Shown here: piece by piece, positions 26,204 through 35,712 of the stretch | Layout of the letters: each line of letters starts with the position of its first letter | How positions within the stretch are numbered: the first letter of the stretch is position 1 | DNA from: Paenibacillus_AP thailandensis | GTDB taxonomy: Bacteria; Bacillota; Bacilli; Paenibacillales; Paenibacillaceae | Assembly: GCF_042685365.1 (NCBI RefSeq) | Contig: NZ_JBHUMY010000006.1 | Span: forward strand, 434,001 to 498,000 | Direction of reading: 5' to 3' | DNA: 64,000 nucleotides | Notes under the pieces: model-generated | Seen by the model: the letters and a program-made list of their open reading frames with translations, nothing else | What the model was told of the DNA's origin: nothing | Database searches by the model: none | Position numbers and translations under genes: made by a program

Positions 26204-27260
26204 AGTAATGATTGTCGATGACGAGAAGTGGAACCGCGACATGGTACGAACGCTCGTCGAGTGGGACCGGCACGGGCTCGAGCTCGCCGGGGAGGCGGAA
26301 GACGGGGACGGCGCATTGAACGCGATCCGGGAGACGGGTTCGCAAATTGTCATTACCGACATGCGCATGCCCGGGATGGATGGCGTCCGGTTGATGGAGC
26401 GCATACACGAAACGTATCCCGATATAAAAACGATCGTCGTAAGCGGTTACGACGATTTTCATTATTTGAAGCATGCCATTCGTTACCGGGCGGTCGACTA
26501 TTTGCTGAAACCGATCGACCCGAAGGAGTTGAATGCGATTTTGAGCAAATGCGTCTCCGACTTAGCCTCGGCGTCCGTGCAGGAGAGAGAACTGCCGCTG
26601 GAAATGTCGCTGGCGCTTTCCACATGCAAACAACTGCTTCAGAGGCATTTCAACGAATTGAACCGCGGGGGCATCAGTCATGCGCTGGAACAAGTGCGCA
26701 AGGAGCTGAACGTTAGGGGGATTACCCAGCCGTCCCGATTGGAGCGGGTCGTGCTCGAGCTGCAGGTGGCGTTAAAGGAGACGATGAACGCGAACATGCT
26801 TTCTGAAGAGCCTCTGCCGCCGATCGGCAGAAACGATACGGTCACAAGCGAAACGGCGATCCGATTCGTGGAAGAGCAATATTTGCGGGTGTTGGACATG
26901 CTTGCCGCGAGCCGGAAATTTAAAAACAAGCTCAACCTGGAAGAAATCAAACAATACGCGGAGCGGCATTTTGCCGAAAACATTACACTGGAACAGATGG
27001 CAAAGGTTTTTTACGTGAGCAAGGAATACTTGAGCAAGGCGTTCAAGCAAGAATACGGGCTAAATCTGACCGATTATATTTTGCGGCAGCGAATGGAAAA
27101 GGCAAAAGAATGGCTGCTGGACGAAGGATTATCGATCAAAGCGGTGGCGGAAATGGCCGGCTACGAGGATGTCGCTTACTTTTATCGCGTCTTCAAAAAG
27201 CATTACGGCGTAGCTCCCGGAGAAATGCGGAAAAAGAGCCTGGTTGAGAAAACCGACTAG
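26193..27260 (+). CDS. AraC-type response regulator of YesN type, short form (locus II)
   Basis: 355 residues, shorter than the ~530 of locus I because the middle section is reduced. Receiver with VMIVDDEKWNRDMV and phosphoacceptor in IVITDMRMPGMDGV; two HTHs at the C-terminus (ENITLEQMAKVFYVSKEYLSKAFKQEYG; LSIKAVAEMAGYEDVAYFYRVFKKHYG). Direct repeats resembling AraC-type sites lie before the next gene and are its likely target. Confidence 0.92.
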   Translation: MPYKVMIVDDEKWNRDMVRTLVEWDRHGLELAGEAEDGDGALNAIRETGSQIVITDMRMPGMDGVRLMERIHETYPDIKTIVVSGYDDFHYLKHAIRYRAVDYLLKPIDPKELNAILSKCVSDLASASVQERELPLEMSLALSTCKQLLQRHFNELNRGGISHALEQVRKELNVRGITQPSRLERVVLELQVALKETMNANMLSEEPLPPIGRNDTVTSETAIRFVEEQYLRVLDMLAASRKFKNKLNLEEIKQYAERHFAENITLEQMAKVFYVSKEYLSKAFKQEYGLNLTDYILRQRMEKAKEWLLDEGLSIKAVAEMAGYEDVAYFYRVFKKHYGVAPGEMRKKSLVEKTD

Positions 27261-27275
27261 AACATGTGATTAAAA

Positions 27276-27334
27276 TTATCCAATCCAACGGTTTAATTTT
27301 GTCCAATTAAACGTTTTCATGAATTGCTTATAAT
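27276..27334 (+). promoter_or_regulatory. Activator-type promoter of locus II importer
   Basis: Two direct repeats, TTATCCAAT (27276-27284) and TTGTCCAAT (27299-27307), are 23 bp apart, about two helical turns. GTTTAATT (27291-27298) and AATTAAAC (27305-27312) form an inverted repeat. TATAAT lies at 27329-27334 with only ATTAAA at the -35 position. A poor -35 touched by direct repeats is the usual picture for activation by an AraC-type response regulator. Confidence 0.65.
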
Positions 27335-27381
27335 GAAAACGCAACCAATACTAGCCGTAACTTAGGGAGGTCGTAAAACAG

Positions 27382-28683
27382 ATGAAGATGTGGAAAGGCG
27401 CGCTTGCGACGATTTTGGCCGCCGCTTTGATCGGAGGATGCTCGAGCAACGCGGGAAGCGGCACGGGTTCCGGAGGAAACGCCCAAGGATCGGAGGGAGG
27501 GGCGAAAAGCGTCAATTTAAAAGTATTTATCGCCCAGCCCCGGTTGAAAGAGCATTACGACAAGTTTATCGCGGACTTTGCGGCGAAAGAGAAGGCGGAG
27601 AAAAACATCGACGTATCGATCCAGCTTGAAATGCCGCCTGCGGATAATGCGGCCCAAATCTTGAAGACTCGCCTTGCGTCCAACGATGCGCCGGACGTAT
27701 TTGCCATTCATGCCATCAACGAGATTCCTTCTTACTACAAAGCGGGTTATCTCGAAGATTTGTCGGATCAGCCGTTTGTCGGCAAGCTGCTCGACAGCGT
27801 CAAGCCGTCCGTGACGACGACCGATGGGAAAGTCGTTGCCGTTCCGCTTGAGACGTTGTCTTGGGGTTACTTATACGATAAAAAGATTTTCGCCGATTTG
27901 GGATTGACGCCTCCGACGACGCTGACCGAAATGAAAACGACCGTAGAGAAGCTCAAGGCGAACAATATAACGCCTTTCCTGCTTTCCTATAAGGAAGCCT
28001 GGATCCCGCAATTGTTCCTGCCGCTGGCCGTAGGCGCGAAGATGAACACGGAGGAGGGCGAAAAGGATTTCATTGACCGGATGAACGCCGACCAAGGCTC
28101 GTTCGCGGAAATGAAGTCGATGTTCGAGATCATCGATCTGGTTAACGCAAACGGCACGGAAAAAGCGCTCGAGGTCGGAGGGGACGACGGCGCCGCGGCG
28201 TTCGCGGAAGGCAAAGCGGCCATGTGGATTCAGGGGCCATGGTACGCGGAAACGATTCTGAAATCGAATCCGGAACTGGATTTCGGCGTCGCCGCGCTGC
28301 CGATTAACGACAACCCGGACGCCACTATGATCAATCTGAGCGCATCCACCTCGCTGGCCGTGTCGAAGACAAGCAAAAACAAGGAGGTTGCCTTGGATTT
28401 CATCAACTACGTGCTGGACGACAACGACTCCAATGCTTTCTTCCAAGCGCTCAAATTTAATCCGATCGCCACGGTTCATACGTTCGAGAGCTACCCTTGG
28501 GTGAACGACGCGACGGAATACGTGAAAGCGGGCAAATCGTACCAAGACCCGGCCATTCCGCAGTCCGTCAAGGACGAGGTCGGAAAGGCGCTGCAATCCT
28601 ATTACGCCGGCCAAATGTCGCAGGACGACGTTCTGGCCGCGCTGGATAAAGCGTGGAAATCGTTTAACAAAGTCAACAATTAA
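27382..28683 (+). CDS. Extracellular sugar-binding lipoprotein (locus II)
   Basis: 433 residues, MalE/UgpB size. Signal with lipobox LIGGC (lipidated Cys20) and a Ser/Gly spacer. Binding-protein marks: VNLKVFIAQPRLKEHYDKFIADF, GKVVAVPLETLSWGYLYDKKIFADLGL, AAFAEGKAAMWIQGPWYAE. First gene of the locus II importer, followed by a GC-rich hairpin and two permease genes. Confidence 0.92.
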   Translation: MKMWKGALATILAAALIGGCSSNAGSGTGSGGNAQGSEGGAKSVNLKVFIAQPRLKEHYDKFIADFAAKEKAEKNIDVSIQLEMPPADNAAQILKTRLASNDAPDVFAIHAINEIPSYYKAGYLEDLSDQPFVGKLLDSVKPSVTTTDGKVVAVPLETLSWGYLYDKKIFADLGLTPPTTLTEMKTTVEKLKANNITPFLLSYKEAWIPQLFLPLAVGAKMNTEEGEKDFIDRMNADQGSFAEMKSMFEIIDLVNANGTEKALEVGGDDGAAAFAEGKAAMWIQGPWYAETILKSNPELDFGVAALPINDNPDATMINLSASTSLAVSKTSKNKEVALDFINYVLDDNDSNAFFQALKFNPIATVHTFESYPWVNDATEYVKAGKSYQDPAIPQSVKDEVGKALQSYYAGQMSQDDVLAALDKAWKSFNKVNN

Positions 28684-28702
28684 TTCGCAGGCGTAAAGGA
28701 AC

Positions 28703-28734
28703 GGAAGGGAAGAGCGGCAGCCGCTCTTTCCCTC
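28703..28734 (+). other. Hairpin without T-run between binding protein and permease genes
   Basis: GGAAGGGAAGAGCGGC (about 28704-28719) pairs with GCCGCTCTTTCCCTCC (28719-28734) with small mismatches. No T-run follows. Such stems protect binding-protein mRNA 3' ends and lower downstream expression, giving more lipoprotein than permease. Confidence 0.65.
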
Positions 28735-28774
28735 CTTACAAGACCATAGAAGCAACCGGGGAGAGGAGATTATC

Positions 28775-29659
28775 ATGCCGATCAGAGCGTACAAAAAATA
28801 TATGTCGCTGCTTGCATTTACCATGCCGGCGCTTGTGCTGTATGCGGTATTTCTGCTTATTCCGACGATAGGCGGCATGTATTACAGCTTTACGGATTGG
28901 AACGGTTTAAACAAAAGCTACAGCTTTGTCGGTTTCGGCAATTTCGCGGAGGCGCTTACGGAGGATCCGGATTTCGTCCACTCGTTATGGTTTACGCTCA
29001 AGTACGTCGTCTTTATGATCGTACTGCAAAATGCGATTGCCCTTCTGCTAGCCGTGTTCATCGAGTCGCGCAAAAAGAGCAAAGGATTTTTCCGTACGGT
29101 TTTCTTTATGCCCAACATGATCAGCACGATCATCAGCGCCTTTATGTGGACTTTCGTGTTTACGCAGGTCCTTCCTCAACTCGCGGAAAAAACGAACATG
29201 CTGTTCCTCGACCAATCGTGGGTCGGCGATCCGAACTATTCGTTTATTTCGATACTTGTCGTTTCGCTTTGGAACGGCGTCGGTTATATGATGATCATTT
29301 ATTTGGCCGCGCTCCAAGGCGTTCCCCACAGCTTGAAAGAAGCAGCGATCATCGACGGAGCTAGCGCGTTCCAAACGTTCCGCAAAGTGACCGTCCCGAT
29401 GATTACGCACGCGATAACGATTTGCTTTTTCCTGACGCTGAACGGCGCCTTCAAAGTGTTCGAGATTGTATACGGCTTGACGGGCGGAGGTCCGGGACGA
29501 AGCACGCAAGTCATCACGATGAACATTTATGAAGAGGCTTTCTCGAACAATTTCCGTTACGGCTACGCCAGCGCGAAATCCGTCATCCTGTTCTTGTTCA
29601 TTTTGGTTTTCACTTTGGTTCAAATTTATGTCATGAAGAGAAAAGAGGTGGAAGCGTGA
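28775..29659 (+). CDS. Sugar ABC transporter permease, MalF/UgpA side (locus II)
   Basis: 294 residues, six predicted helices. EAA loop LKEAAIIDGASAFQTFRKVTVPMI, and the MalF-type GGGPGRSTQVITMNIYEEAF. Stop overlaps the start of the next permease gene. Confidence 0.92.
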   Translation: MPIRAYKKYMSLLAFTMPALVLYAVFLLIPTIGGMYYSFTDWNGLNKSYSFVGFGNFAEALTEDPDFVHSLWFTLKYVVFMIVLQNAIALLLAVFIESRKKSKGFFRTVFFMPNMISTIISAFMWTFVFTQVLPQLAEKTNMLFLDQSWVGDPNYSFISILVVSLWNGVGYMMIIYLAALQGVPHSLKEAAIIDGASAFQTFRKVTVPMITHAITICFFLTLNGAFKVFEIVYGLTGGGPGRSTQVITMNIYEEAFSNNFRYGYASAKSVILFLFILVFTLVQIYVMKRKEVEA

Positions 29660-30483
29660 AAACGAAATCGATCTCCTCTTTTTTCATTACGTTGACGCTG
29701 TCCGCCGGGGCCGTGTTCGCGCTTTTCCCGATCTACATGGCTGTCGTCAACTCGGTGAAGACGCAAGGCGATATGTTCCGGTCTTTCACTGCGCTGCCGA
29801 CGGTTTTTCATTGGGAAAATTACAGCCAGGCGTACGAAAAAATCAACCTGCTGCAAAGCTCGCTGAATTCGGCTATGTTATCCGTCCTTGGAATAGGAGG
29901 CATCGTTATTTGCGCTTCTCTTGCCGGGTACAAGCTGTCGCGGACGAGCGGGAAGCTGAGCAGCGCATTATTTTTTCTGTTCATCGCGTCCATGCTTGTT
30001 CCGTTTCACTCGATTATGATACCGCTGAACCGGATGGCCAACGCGCTTCACGTGCAAGGAAGCATCTATGGGCTGTCGCTTATTTACATCGGACTTGGCG
30101 TCAACATGGCGGTGTTCTTGTACCACGGGTTCGTAAAGTCGATTCCGCGGGAGCTCGAAGAAGCGGCGCAAATCGACGGCTGCAACCAGCTCCAGACGTT
30201 TTTTACGGTCATCTTTCCGCTGCTCGTGCCGATAACGGTCACGATCGCCATTCTTGATTTTCTGTGGATCTGGAACGACTTCCTGCTGCCGCTTCTCATG
30301 CTGACGGATGTCGATCGCTATACGTTAATCCTTTCCACGAACATGCTGTTCGGCGAATACAACAAGGAATGGTCGCTCATTCTCGCCGCACTCGTTCTGA
30401 CGGCCATTCCCGTCGTCGTCATCTACGCCTTTTTTCAACGGTTCATCATGCACGGCATCGCGGAAGGAGCGGTGAAAGGCTGA
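29656..30483 (+). CDS. Sugar ABC transporter permease, MalG/UgpE side (locus II)
   Basis: 275 residues starting at GTG 29656 in a GTGA overlap with the previous stop; AAAGAGGTGG is the ribosome site. Six helices; EAA loop ELEEAAQIDGCNQLQTFFTVIFPLL; C-terminus QRFIMHGIAEGAVKG. Completes the locus II importer, which also lacks its own ATPase gene. Confidence 0.92.
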   Translation: MKTKSISSFFITLTLSAGAVFALFPIYMAVVNSVKTQGDMFRSFTALPTVFHWENYSQAYEKINLLQSSLNSAMLSVLGIGGIVICASLAGYKLSRTSGKLSSALFFLFIASMLVPFHSIMIPLNRMANALHVQGSIYGLSLIYIGLGVNMAVFLYHGFVKSIPRELEEAAQIDGCNQLQTFFTVIFPLLVPITVTIAILDFLWIWNDFLLPLLMLTDVDRYTLILSTNMLFGEYNKEWSLILAALVLTAIPVVVIYAFFQRFIMHGIAEGAVKG

Positions 30484-30540
30484 TCAGATCGTCTTAAAGC
30501 TGCACGCTTATTGATTAACAATTGGGCTGGGGGATTCTAA

Positions 30541-32538
30541 ATGGAAAAACTGTTGTACGGCGTTGCCTATTACGATGAATATATGCCTTACGACCGGCTT
30601 CGGGAAGATATTCGGATGATGAAGGAGGCCGGAATTAATGTCGTCCGGATCGCCGAATCGACGTGGAGCACCCATGAGCCGCAGAACGGCGTGTTCGATT
30701 TCAGCCACGTCGACCGCGTGCTGGACGCGATGCACGAAGCGGGCATTCAAGTGATCGTCGGAACGCCGACCTATGCCATTCCGACTTGGATGGCGAAGGA
30801 GCATCCCGACGTGCTGGCGGTAACGGCCAAAGGCCCGGGACAATACGGCGCCCGGCAAATTATGGACATTACGAACAAAACGTACCTGTTCTATGCGGAA
30901 CGGATTATCCGGAAGCTGATCGGGCATGTGAAGGACCATCCGGCCATTATCGGCTACCAGACGGACAACGAGACGAAGCATTACGATACGTCGGGTCCTA
31001 ACGTGCAGCTGCAATTCGTCAAATATATGAGGGAAACGTACGGAACGTTGGACGAAGTGAACCGGAAATTCGGCCTCGATTATTGGAGCAACCGGATTAA
31101 CAGCTGGGAGGACTTTCCTTCGGTCGTCGGTACGATTAACGGCAGTCTGGGAGCCGAGTTCGCCAAATTTCAGCGGAAATTGGTGACCGAGTTTCTGGCT
31201 TGGCAAGCCGATCTTGTCCGCGAATACAAGCATCCGCATCAGTTCGTGACGCAAAACTTCGATTTTGAATGGCGGGGGCATTCTTACGGGGTTCAGCCGG
31301 CGGTCGACCATTTCCAAGCAGCCGAAACGTTCGACATCGCCGGGGTCGATATATACCATCCTTCACAAGACAATCTGACGGGAGCCGAAATATCGTTCTG
31401 CGGGGATATGGCGAGATCGTTGAAGGGGACAAACTATCTTGTCATCGAAACGCAAGCTCAGGCGTTCCCGCAATGGACGCCGTATCCGGGGCAATTGCGG
31501 CTGCAGGCGTTCAGCCATCTCGCTTCGGGCGCGAATATGGTGGCATACTGGCATTGGCACTCCATCCACAATTCCATCGAAACCTATTGGAAAGGGCTGC
31601 TCAGCCACGATTTTTTGCCTAATCCGGTATACGACGAAGCGAAGACGATCGGCCAAGATTTCGAGCGCCTTAGCGAGCACCTTATCGATCTGCGCAAACG
31701 GAACGATATCGCCGTCATGGTCAGCAACGAATCGTTGACGGCGTTGGAGTGGTTCAAGCTGCCCGGCGGCAAAACGTACAACGACGTCGTCCGCTGGATG
31801 TACGACGAGCTCTACAAGCTCAATGCGTCCTGCGATTTTATCCCGGCGGCCTATGAGAATCTGCATAACTACCGGATGATCGTCGTTCCTGCCCTATATG
31901 CCGTATCGGACGAGACGCTAAAGAAGCTGAACGAATATGTACGGCGAGGCGGCCATGTCGTCTATTCGTTCAAATGCGGGTTTGCTAACGAGCAGGTTCA
32001 AGTACGCGTATCGCAGCAACCGGGAATCATTCAAGAAGCTTGCGGAATATCGTACAGCATGTTCGCGGAACCGTCGAACGTCCGATTAAGCGGCGACTCG
32101 TTCGATCCCACCGAGGAGAGCAGCGGGGTGCATACGTGGATGGAGCTGATTACGCCGACAACGGCAAAGGTGCTCGCTTATTACGATCATCCTTATTGGT
32201 CCCGATATGCGGCGGTAACCTGCAACCGATACGGTGAAGGCACGGCGACCTATATCGGCTGCATGACGTCCGGTTCGGCGTTAAGCAAAGTATTGAAGCA
32301 AGTGTTGAAGGAGGCCGGGCTTCGAGGGGCCGATCAAGAGCTTGAATTCCCGCTGATCGTCAAATCAGGCATTAACCGGCAAGGCCGCATCGTCCGGTAT
32401 TATTTGAATTATTCAAACAAACCGGTTGATTTTGTATACAAGCACGGTGCGGGCCAAGAGCTTCTTCATGACGTGCCGGTCGCTGCAGGGCAGCTGCTGG
32501 AGCTGGCGCCGTGGGGCGTCAAAATCGTGATGGAATAA
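30541..32538 (+). CDS. Beta-galactosidase, glycoside hydrolase family 42
   Basis: 665 residues, the usual GH42 length. Catalytic barrel with acid/base Glu144 in GYQTDNET (usual GWQxDNE) and nucleophile Glu303 in YLVIETQAQ; then the trimerisation domain (YRMIVVPALYAVSDETLKKLNEYVRRGG) and a small C-terminal beta domain. No signal peptide, so it acts in the cytosol on galactosides brought in by the importer encoded upstream. It ends two bases from the convergent DUF2512 gene; no terminator is visible between them. Confidence 0.92.
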   Translation: MEKLLYGVAYYDEYMPYDRLREDIRMMKEAGINVVRIAESTWSTHEPQNGVFDFSHVDRVLDAMHEAGIQVIVGTPTYAIPTWMAKEHPDVLAVTAKGPGQYGARQIMDITNKTYLFYAERIIRKLIGHVKDHPAIIGYQTDNETKHYDTSGPNVQLQFVKYMRETYGTLDEVNRKFGLDYWSNRINSWEDFPSVVGTINGSLGAEFAKFQRKLVTEFLAWQADLVREYKHPHQFVTQNFDFEWRGHSYGVQPAVDHFQAAETFDIAGVDIYHPSQDNLTGAEISFCGDMARSLKGTNYLVIETQAQAFPQWTPYPGQLRLQAFSHLASGANMVAYWHWHSIHNSIETYWKGLLSHDFLPNPVYDEAKTIGQDFERLSEHLIDLRKRNDIAVMVSNESLTALEWFKLPGGKTYNDVVRWMYDELYKLNASCDFIPAAYENLHNYRMIVVPALYAVSDETLKKLNEYVRRGGHVVYSFKCGFANEQVQVRVSQQPGIIQEACGISYSMFAEPSNVRLSGDSFDPTEESSGVHTWMELITPTTAKVLAYYDHPYWSRYAAVTCNRYGEGTATYIGCMTSGSALSKVLKQVLKEAGLRGADQELEFPLIVKSGINRQGRIVRYYLNYSNKPVDFVYKHGAGQELLHDVPVAAGQLLELAPWGVKIVME

Positions 32539-32539
32539 G

Positions 32540-32875
32540 CTAAACGGCAGCGCTGCGGTCTCCGAACAGATAACGGTGAAACAGCCATTCGGCCGCTCCA
32601 AGCAGTACGGTGGCAAACAGTATTTCGGTTGCGTCCAGCGGCCAATTCATCATATAGGCGGCAATCCATAGACCGGCAAAAGCCAAAACGGCGTCGGCAA
32701 TGGTCGCTACCGTATTGTTCGTTGCCCGCAAAATAAACAGATCCCCGACAAAATAAGCGACTACCGAAAGAACGGTTGCGGTTATCGCAGCGGACCAAAA
32801 CGTAGCGTCTGCGTAGAACATTAACAAGGATACGACGATTACGCCGTTGACGAGCCATTTTAAAATGAATCTCAT
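32540..32875 (-). CDS. DUF2512 family membrane protein (YndM-like)
   Basis: 111 residues made almost entirely of four membrane helices: MRFILKWLVNGVIVVSLLMF, ATFWSAAITATVLSVVAYFVGDLFIL, VATIADAVLAFAGLWIAAYMM, EILFATVLLGAAEWLFHRYLF. Family of unknown function found in spore-forming Bacilli. Confidence 0.82.
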   Translation of the reverse strand: MRFILKWLVNGVIVVSLLMFYADATFWSAAITATVLSVVAYFVGDLFILRATNNTVATIADAVLAFAGLWIAAYMMNWPLDATEILFATVLLGAAEWLFHRYLFGDRSAAV

Positions 32876-32952
32876 TTCTGCAAGTCACCTTCCTTTTCCA
32901 CTAGCATGTCAATTTGGCCTTTTTTTATTCCAGCATCGTTCGTACACGAAAA

Positions 32953-32980
32953 AGACCGCTGAACAAGCGGTCTTTTTTTG
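32953..32980. terminator. Bidirectional terminator beside the coat gene
   Basis: AGACCGCT (32953-32960) pairs with AGCGGTCT (32966-32973); T-runs follow on both strands (TTTTTTT plus, TTTTTC minus). On the minus strand it terminates the CotF-like gene. Confidence 0.9.
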
Positions 32981-33004
32981 CCTTGCCCGAGGGGCTTACG
33001 ATCT

Positions 33005-33616
33005 CTATTGCATATTGAAGCCAGTCGGAGAAGGGGCCGGAAACGCGTTCGGTTGAGCTGCAGGCTGGCCGGCCGTCTGGAAATGGCCGATGATGGTATT
33101 GGTGGTCATTTCCTTCATCGTCGGCACTTGGTAATGCCCGGCTTGATTCATATATTGCCACACTTCATAGGCTTGCTCCGAACAATTGACCGCGCCTTGC
33201 TGCATGGCCGAGCGAAGCTCCCGGTTGGCGCATTCCAGCGAAGCGGTCATTTTCATCATAGCGGACGCTTTATGGAGGCACAGCAATCCGGTCGCCACAT
33301 CGCGGTCGTCCATTTGCTTCGCCGTTAGATTCGGGCTTTCCATGGCGGGATTGTCAAGCCCGTAAATGGGAGTAAAGCCGCCGGCAGCCGAATACGGCGC
33401 GGATTGCGGTCTTCCTTGGGCGTTGACGTTTTGCAGCGTTTGGACAAGGAAGTTGTACTCATTGACCGCGAATTGAAGCTGCTTGTCCAGAATCTGAACG
33501 AGCCGCGAGTCCTTCGCATAAGGACGGTAAAGCTGCATCGTATTGATGGCGTTGATGGCCGACATCAATATTTCGTGGGTTTCAACCGTTTCGTGTGCGC
33601 CTAAATGAGCTGCCAA
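33005..33616 (-). CDS. Spore coat protein, CotF family
   Basis: 203 residues with AGGAGG before the start on the minus strand. A helical ferritin-like body recognisable as the CotF coat family: HETVETHEILMSAINAINTMQLYRPYAKDSRLVQILDKQL near the start, then SPNLTAKQMDDRDVATGLLCLHKASAMMKMTASLECANRELRSAMQQGAVNCSEQAYEVWQYMNQAGHY. The Asn/Gln/Pro-rich tail is variable. Supports an endospore-forming host; expression in the mother cell is expected from the family, not seen in the sequence. Confidence 0.85.
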   Translation of the reverse strand: MAAHLGAHETVETHEILMSAINAINTMQLYRPYAKDSRLVQILDKQLQFAVNEYNFLVQTLQNVNAQGRPQSAPYSAAGGFTPIYGLDNPAMESPNLTAKQMDDRDVATGLLCLHKASAMMKMTASLECANRELRSAMQQGAVNCSEQAYEVWQYMNQAGHYQVPTMKEMTTNTIIGHFQTAGQPAAQPNAFPAPSPTGFNMQ

Positions 33617-33710
33617 TCGTATTCCTCCTAGTTCATGGTTGTTTCAACGGAATTATCGTTTCATAAACGGCTAGAAAATATGCGCCTTTTTTTCCTCTGG
33701 AGAATAATTG

Positions 33711-34034
33711 TTACAGCTCGATATAATCAGATACCCGTTCAAGCAGAATATTGACGAGTTCATCGTCCATGAAATAATAAGCATCGGGGATATTCAGCAC
33801 GATCACGCTTTTGCCGAATAATTCCCGGGAGAATCGCTGTTCCAGCATTCTGCGATGCATATGCTCCATGACAAAGATAAGATCCGCCCAGCGGATATGC
33901 CCTGCATTGACGGTTATTCTGGCCGTTTCGTCCGTTCCGGCCGAACGAACCTCGAATTGTGGTTTATTTCGGAAAATAACCTCCGCCGTTCTGCTTCGGT
34001 TTATATTTCTGCTGCAAATAAAAAGCAATCTCAT
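33711..34034 (-). CDS. Small protein-tyrosine-phosphatase-like protein (LMW-PTP superfamily)
   Basis: 107 residues from the ATG at 34034 (GGAG nine bases before). The phosphate loop is present right at the start: CSRNINRS, i.e. Cys7-x5-Arg13-Ser14. It is much shorter than the ~150 residues of classical LMW phosphatases; the general-acid loop may be the aspartate in NIPDAYYFMDDE near the end. Short single-domain members of this family are widespread and poorly studied. Stands alone on the minus strand. Confidence 0.78.
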   Translation of the reverse strand: MRLLFICSRNINRSRTAEVIFRNKPQFEVRSAGTDETARITVNAGHIRWADLIFVMEHMHRRMLEQRFSRELFGKSVIVLNIPDAYYFMDDELVNILLERVSDYIEL

Positions 34035-34184
34035 TTCTCTCAACTCCTAATGATTCATGTGTAATAGAGTATGTGAGTGATTTAAGACGCGACACGACTT
34101 CGAAACGATTTTCATAGAAATGAGGATCTATCCCGATTAGGATGGAAGCCTTCATGAGCCGGTTACAGCAAATAGAAAAAACAT

Positions 34185-34245
34185 TCCACAAATTAATTAA
34201 AATGTGGAGAAATATACTTTCCAAAAATGGAAGGCGTGTTATAAT
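34185..34245 (+). promoter_or_regulatory. Two inverted repeats and -10 box before locus III
   Basis: TCCACA (34185-34190) N12 TGTGGA (34203-34208) and TTCCA (34219-34223) AAAA TGGAA (34228-34232) stand in front of TATAAT (34240-34245). The second repeat covers the -35 place. Both look like operator sites. The rest of 34035-34336 holds no gene I can support; the transcript would have a leader of about 85 bases. Confidence 0.55.
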
Positions 34246-34336
34246 AGGTTCAAATTCGTTTCGCGCCCAGGATATGGGACGACTTCTCGGTTTTAACATC
34301 TTTCCGGGTCTATCTTGAGGAGAGGGTGTTGGAGTT

Positions 34337-35662
34337 ATGGGAAGCAAGAGAGGTACAAGACATGCGCTGCTCCTTGTCATGCTCGGCATGCTGATGGTTT
34401 GGGCGGCCGCCTGCAGCGGCTCCGGCAGCGGAGGAAACGCGCCGGAGGCGAGCGGTTCCGCCAGTCCGACCGCCGACGGGGGTACAGAGACTAAGGATAT
34501 TACGCTTCAATTTTGGACGATCGCGCTGCAGCCGAAATTCAACGATTTCTTCAACAACTTGATCGCCGAATACGAGAAGTCCCATCCCGGCGTAAAGATT
34601 GACTGGAAGGACTTTCCGCTGGACGCGATTCAGAGCAAGCTGCTTGCGACGGCGGCGGGAGGAAGCGCGCCGGACGTCGTCAACTTGAACACGGAGTTCG
34701 CCAATCAGCTTGCTTCCAAGGAAGCGCTGGCGGACTTGACGGATTTGGTAAACGACGACGTGAAAAACAGCTTTTTTGAAGGTATTTTCAACTCCACCGT
34801 ATTCGACGGAAAGCCTTATGCTTTGCCGTGGTATACGGGAACGCAAGTGTTGTACATGAATACGAGACTGGTGAAGGAAGCCGGTCTTGACCCCGCAAAT
34901 CCGCCGAAAACGAAGGAAGAGCTATACGAGTGGGGCCGTCAGATTAAAGCCAAAACCGGCGCGGCAGGCTATGCGACTCAGTTTAGCGCCAATCTGTTCC
35001 CGAGCGAAGGAGTGCCGATCCTGGATGCCGACCGGAGCAAGCCGGCCTTCAATACCGAAGAAGCCATTGCCGTTGTAAACAATCTGAAGAAGCTTATCGA
35101 AGAAGGGGTTATCGTGAAGGACGACGCTCCTTTCGACAAGCAGATCCAGTACTATTCCAGCGAGCAGGTCGCGTTTGAATTGTCCGGGCCTTCCTTCATC
35201 AACTTCTTGAAAACATCGGCCCCGAACGTATATGAGAACACGGTTGCCGTACCGCTCCCGACGGGCAAAGCCGATCTCCGATACTCCAACTCCATGAACC
35301 TCGTCGTGCCCAAAGGAAGCAAGAACCCGCAGGATGCGGCAGACTTCGCCGCTTTCGTCACGAATACGGCCAATCAGACCGCTTTCTCCAAATCGTCCAA
35401 CACGCTGCCGTCTACGAAAGAATCGATCCAAGACCCGTTTTTCTCGCAATCCGACAATACGCTGGAATCGCAAGCCAAAATCGCTTCGGCGCAAAGCCTC
35501 GACAAGGCGCAGGAGTATTATTTGGGCGTGCCGAACGCCTCGGACATTAACAAGGCGATCAATACCGAGCTGCAGAAAATATTGCTCGACGGCGGCGATA
35601 CGAAGGCCGGCCTCGATGCGGCGGCGAAGCAAGTGGAAAGCATACTTGCAAACGGAAGCTAA
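34337..35662 (+). CDS. Extracellular sugar-binding lipoprotein (locus III)
   Basis: 441 residues. Signal with lipidated Cys26 in VWAAACSG, then a Gly/Ser/Ala spacer. Type-1 binding fold: ITLQFWTIALQPKFNDFFNNLIAEYEKSHPGVKIDW, SAPDVVNLNTEFANQLASK, GKPYALPWYTGTQVLYMNTRLVKEAGL. UgpB/MalE-like. Heads an apparently continuous series of eight same-strand genes. Confidence 0.92.
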   Translation: MGSKRGTRHALLLVMLGMLMVWAAACSGSGSGGNAPEASGSASPTADGGTETKDITLQFWTIALQPKFNDFFNNLIAEYEKSHPGVKIDWKDFPLDAIQSKLLATAAGGSAPDVVNLNTEFANQLASKEALADLTDLVNDDVKNSFFEGIFNSTVFDGKPYALPWYTGTQVLYMNTRLVKEAGLDPANPPKTKEELYEWGRQIKAKTGAAGYATQFSANLFPSEGVPILDADRSKPAFNTEEAIAVVNNLKKLIEEGVIVKDDAPFDKQIQYYSSEQVAFELSGPSFINFLKTSAPNVYENTVAVPLPTGKADLRYSNSMNLVVPKGSKNPQDAADFAAFVTNTANQTAFSKSSNTLPSTKESIQDPFFSQSDNTLESQAKIASAQSLDKAQEYYLGVPNASDINKAINTELQKILLDGGDTKAGLDAAAKQVESILANGS

Positions 35663-35712
35663 GCAGCGGGCTTGATAAGGAAAAGATCAATTCTTCAACG
35701 CGGCGCGGGCCG

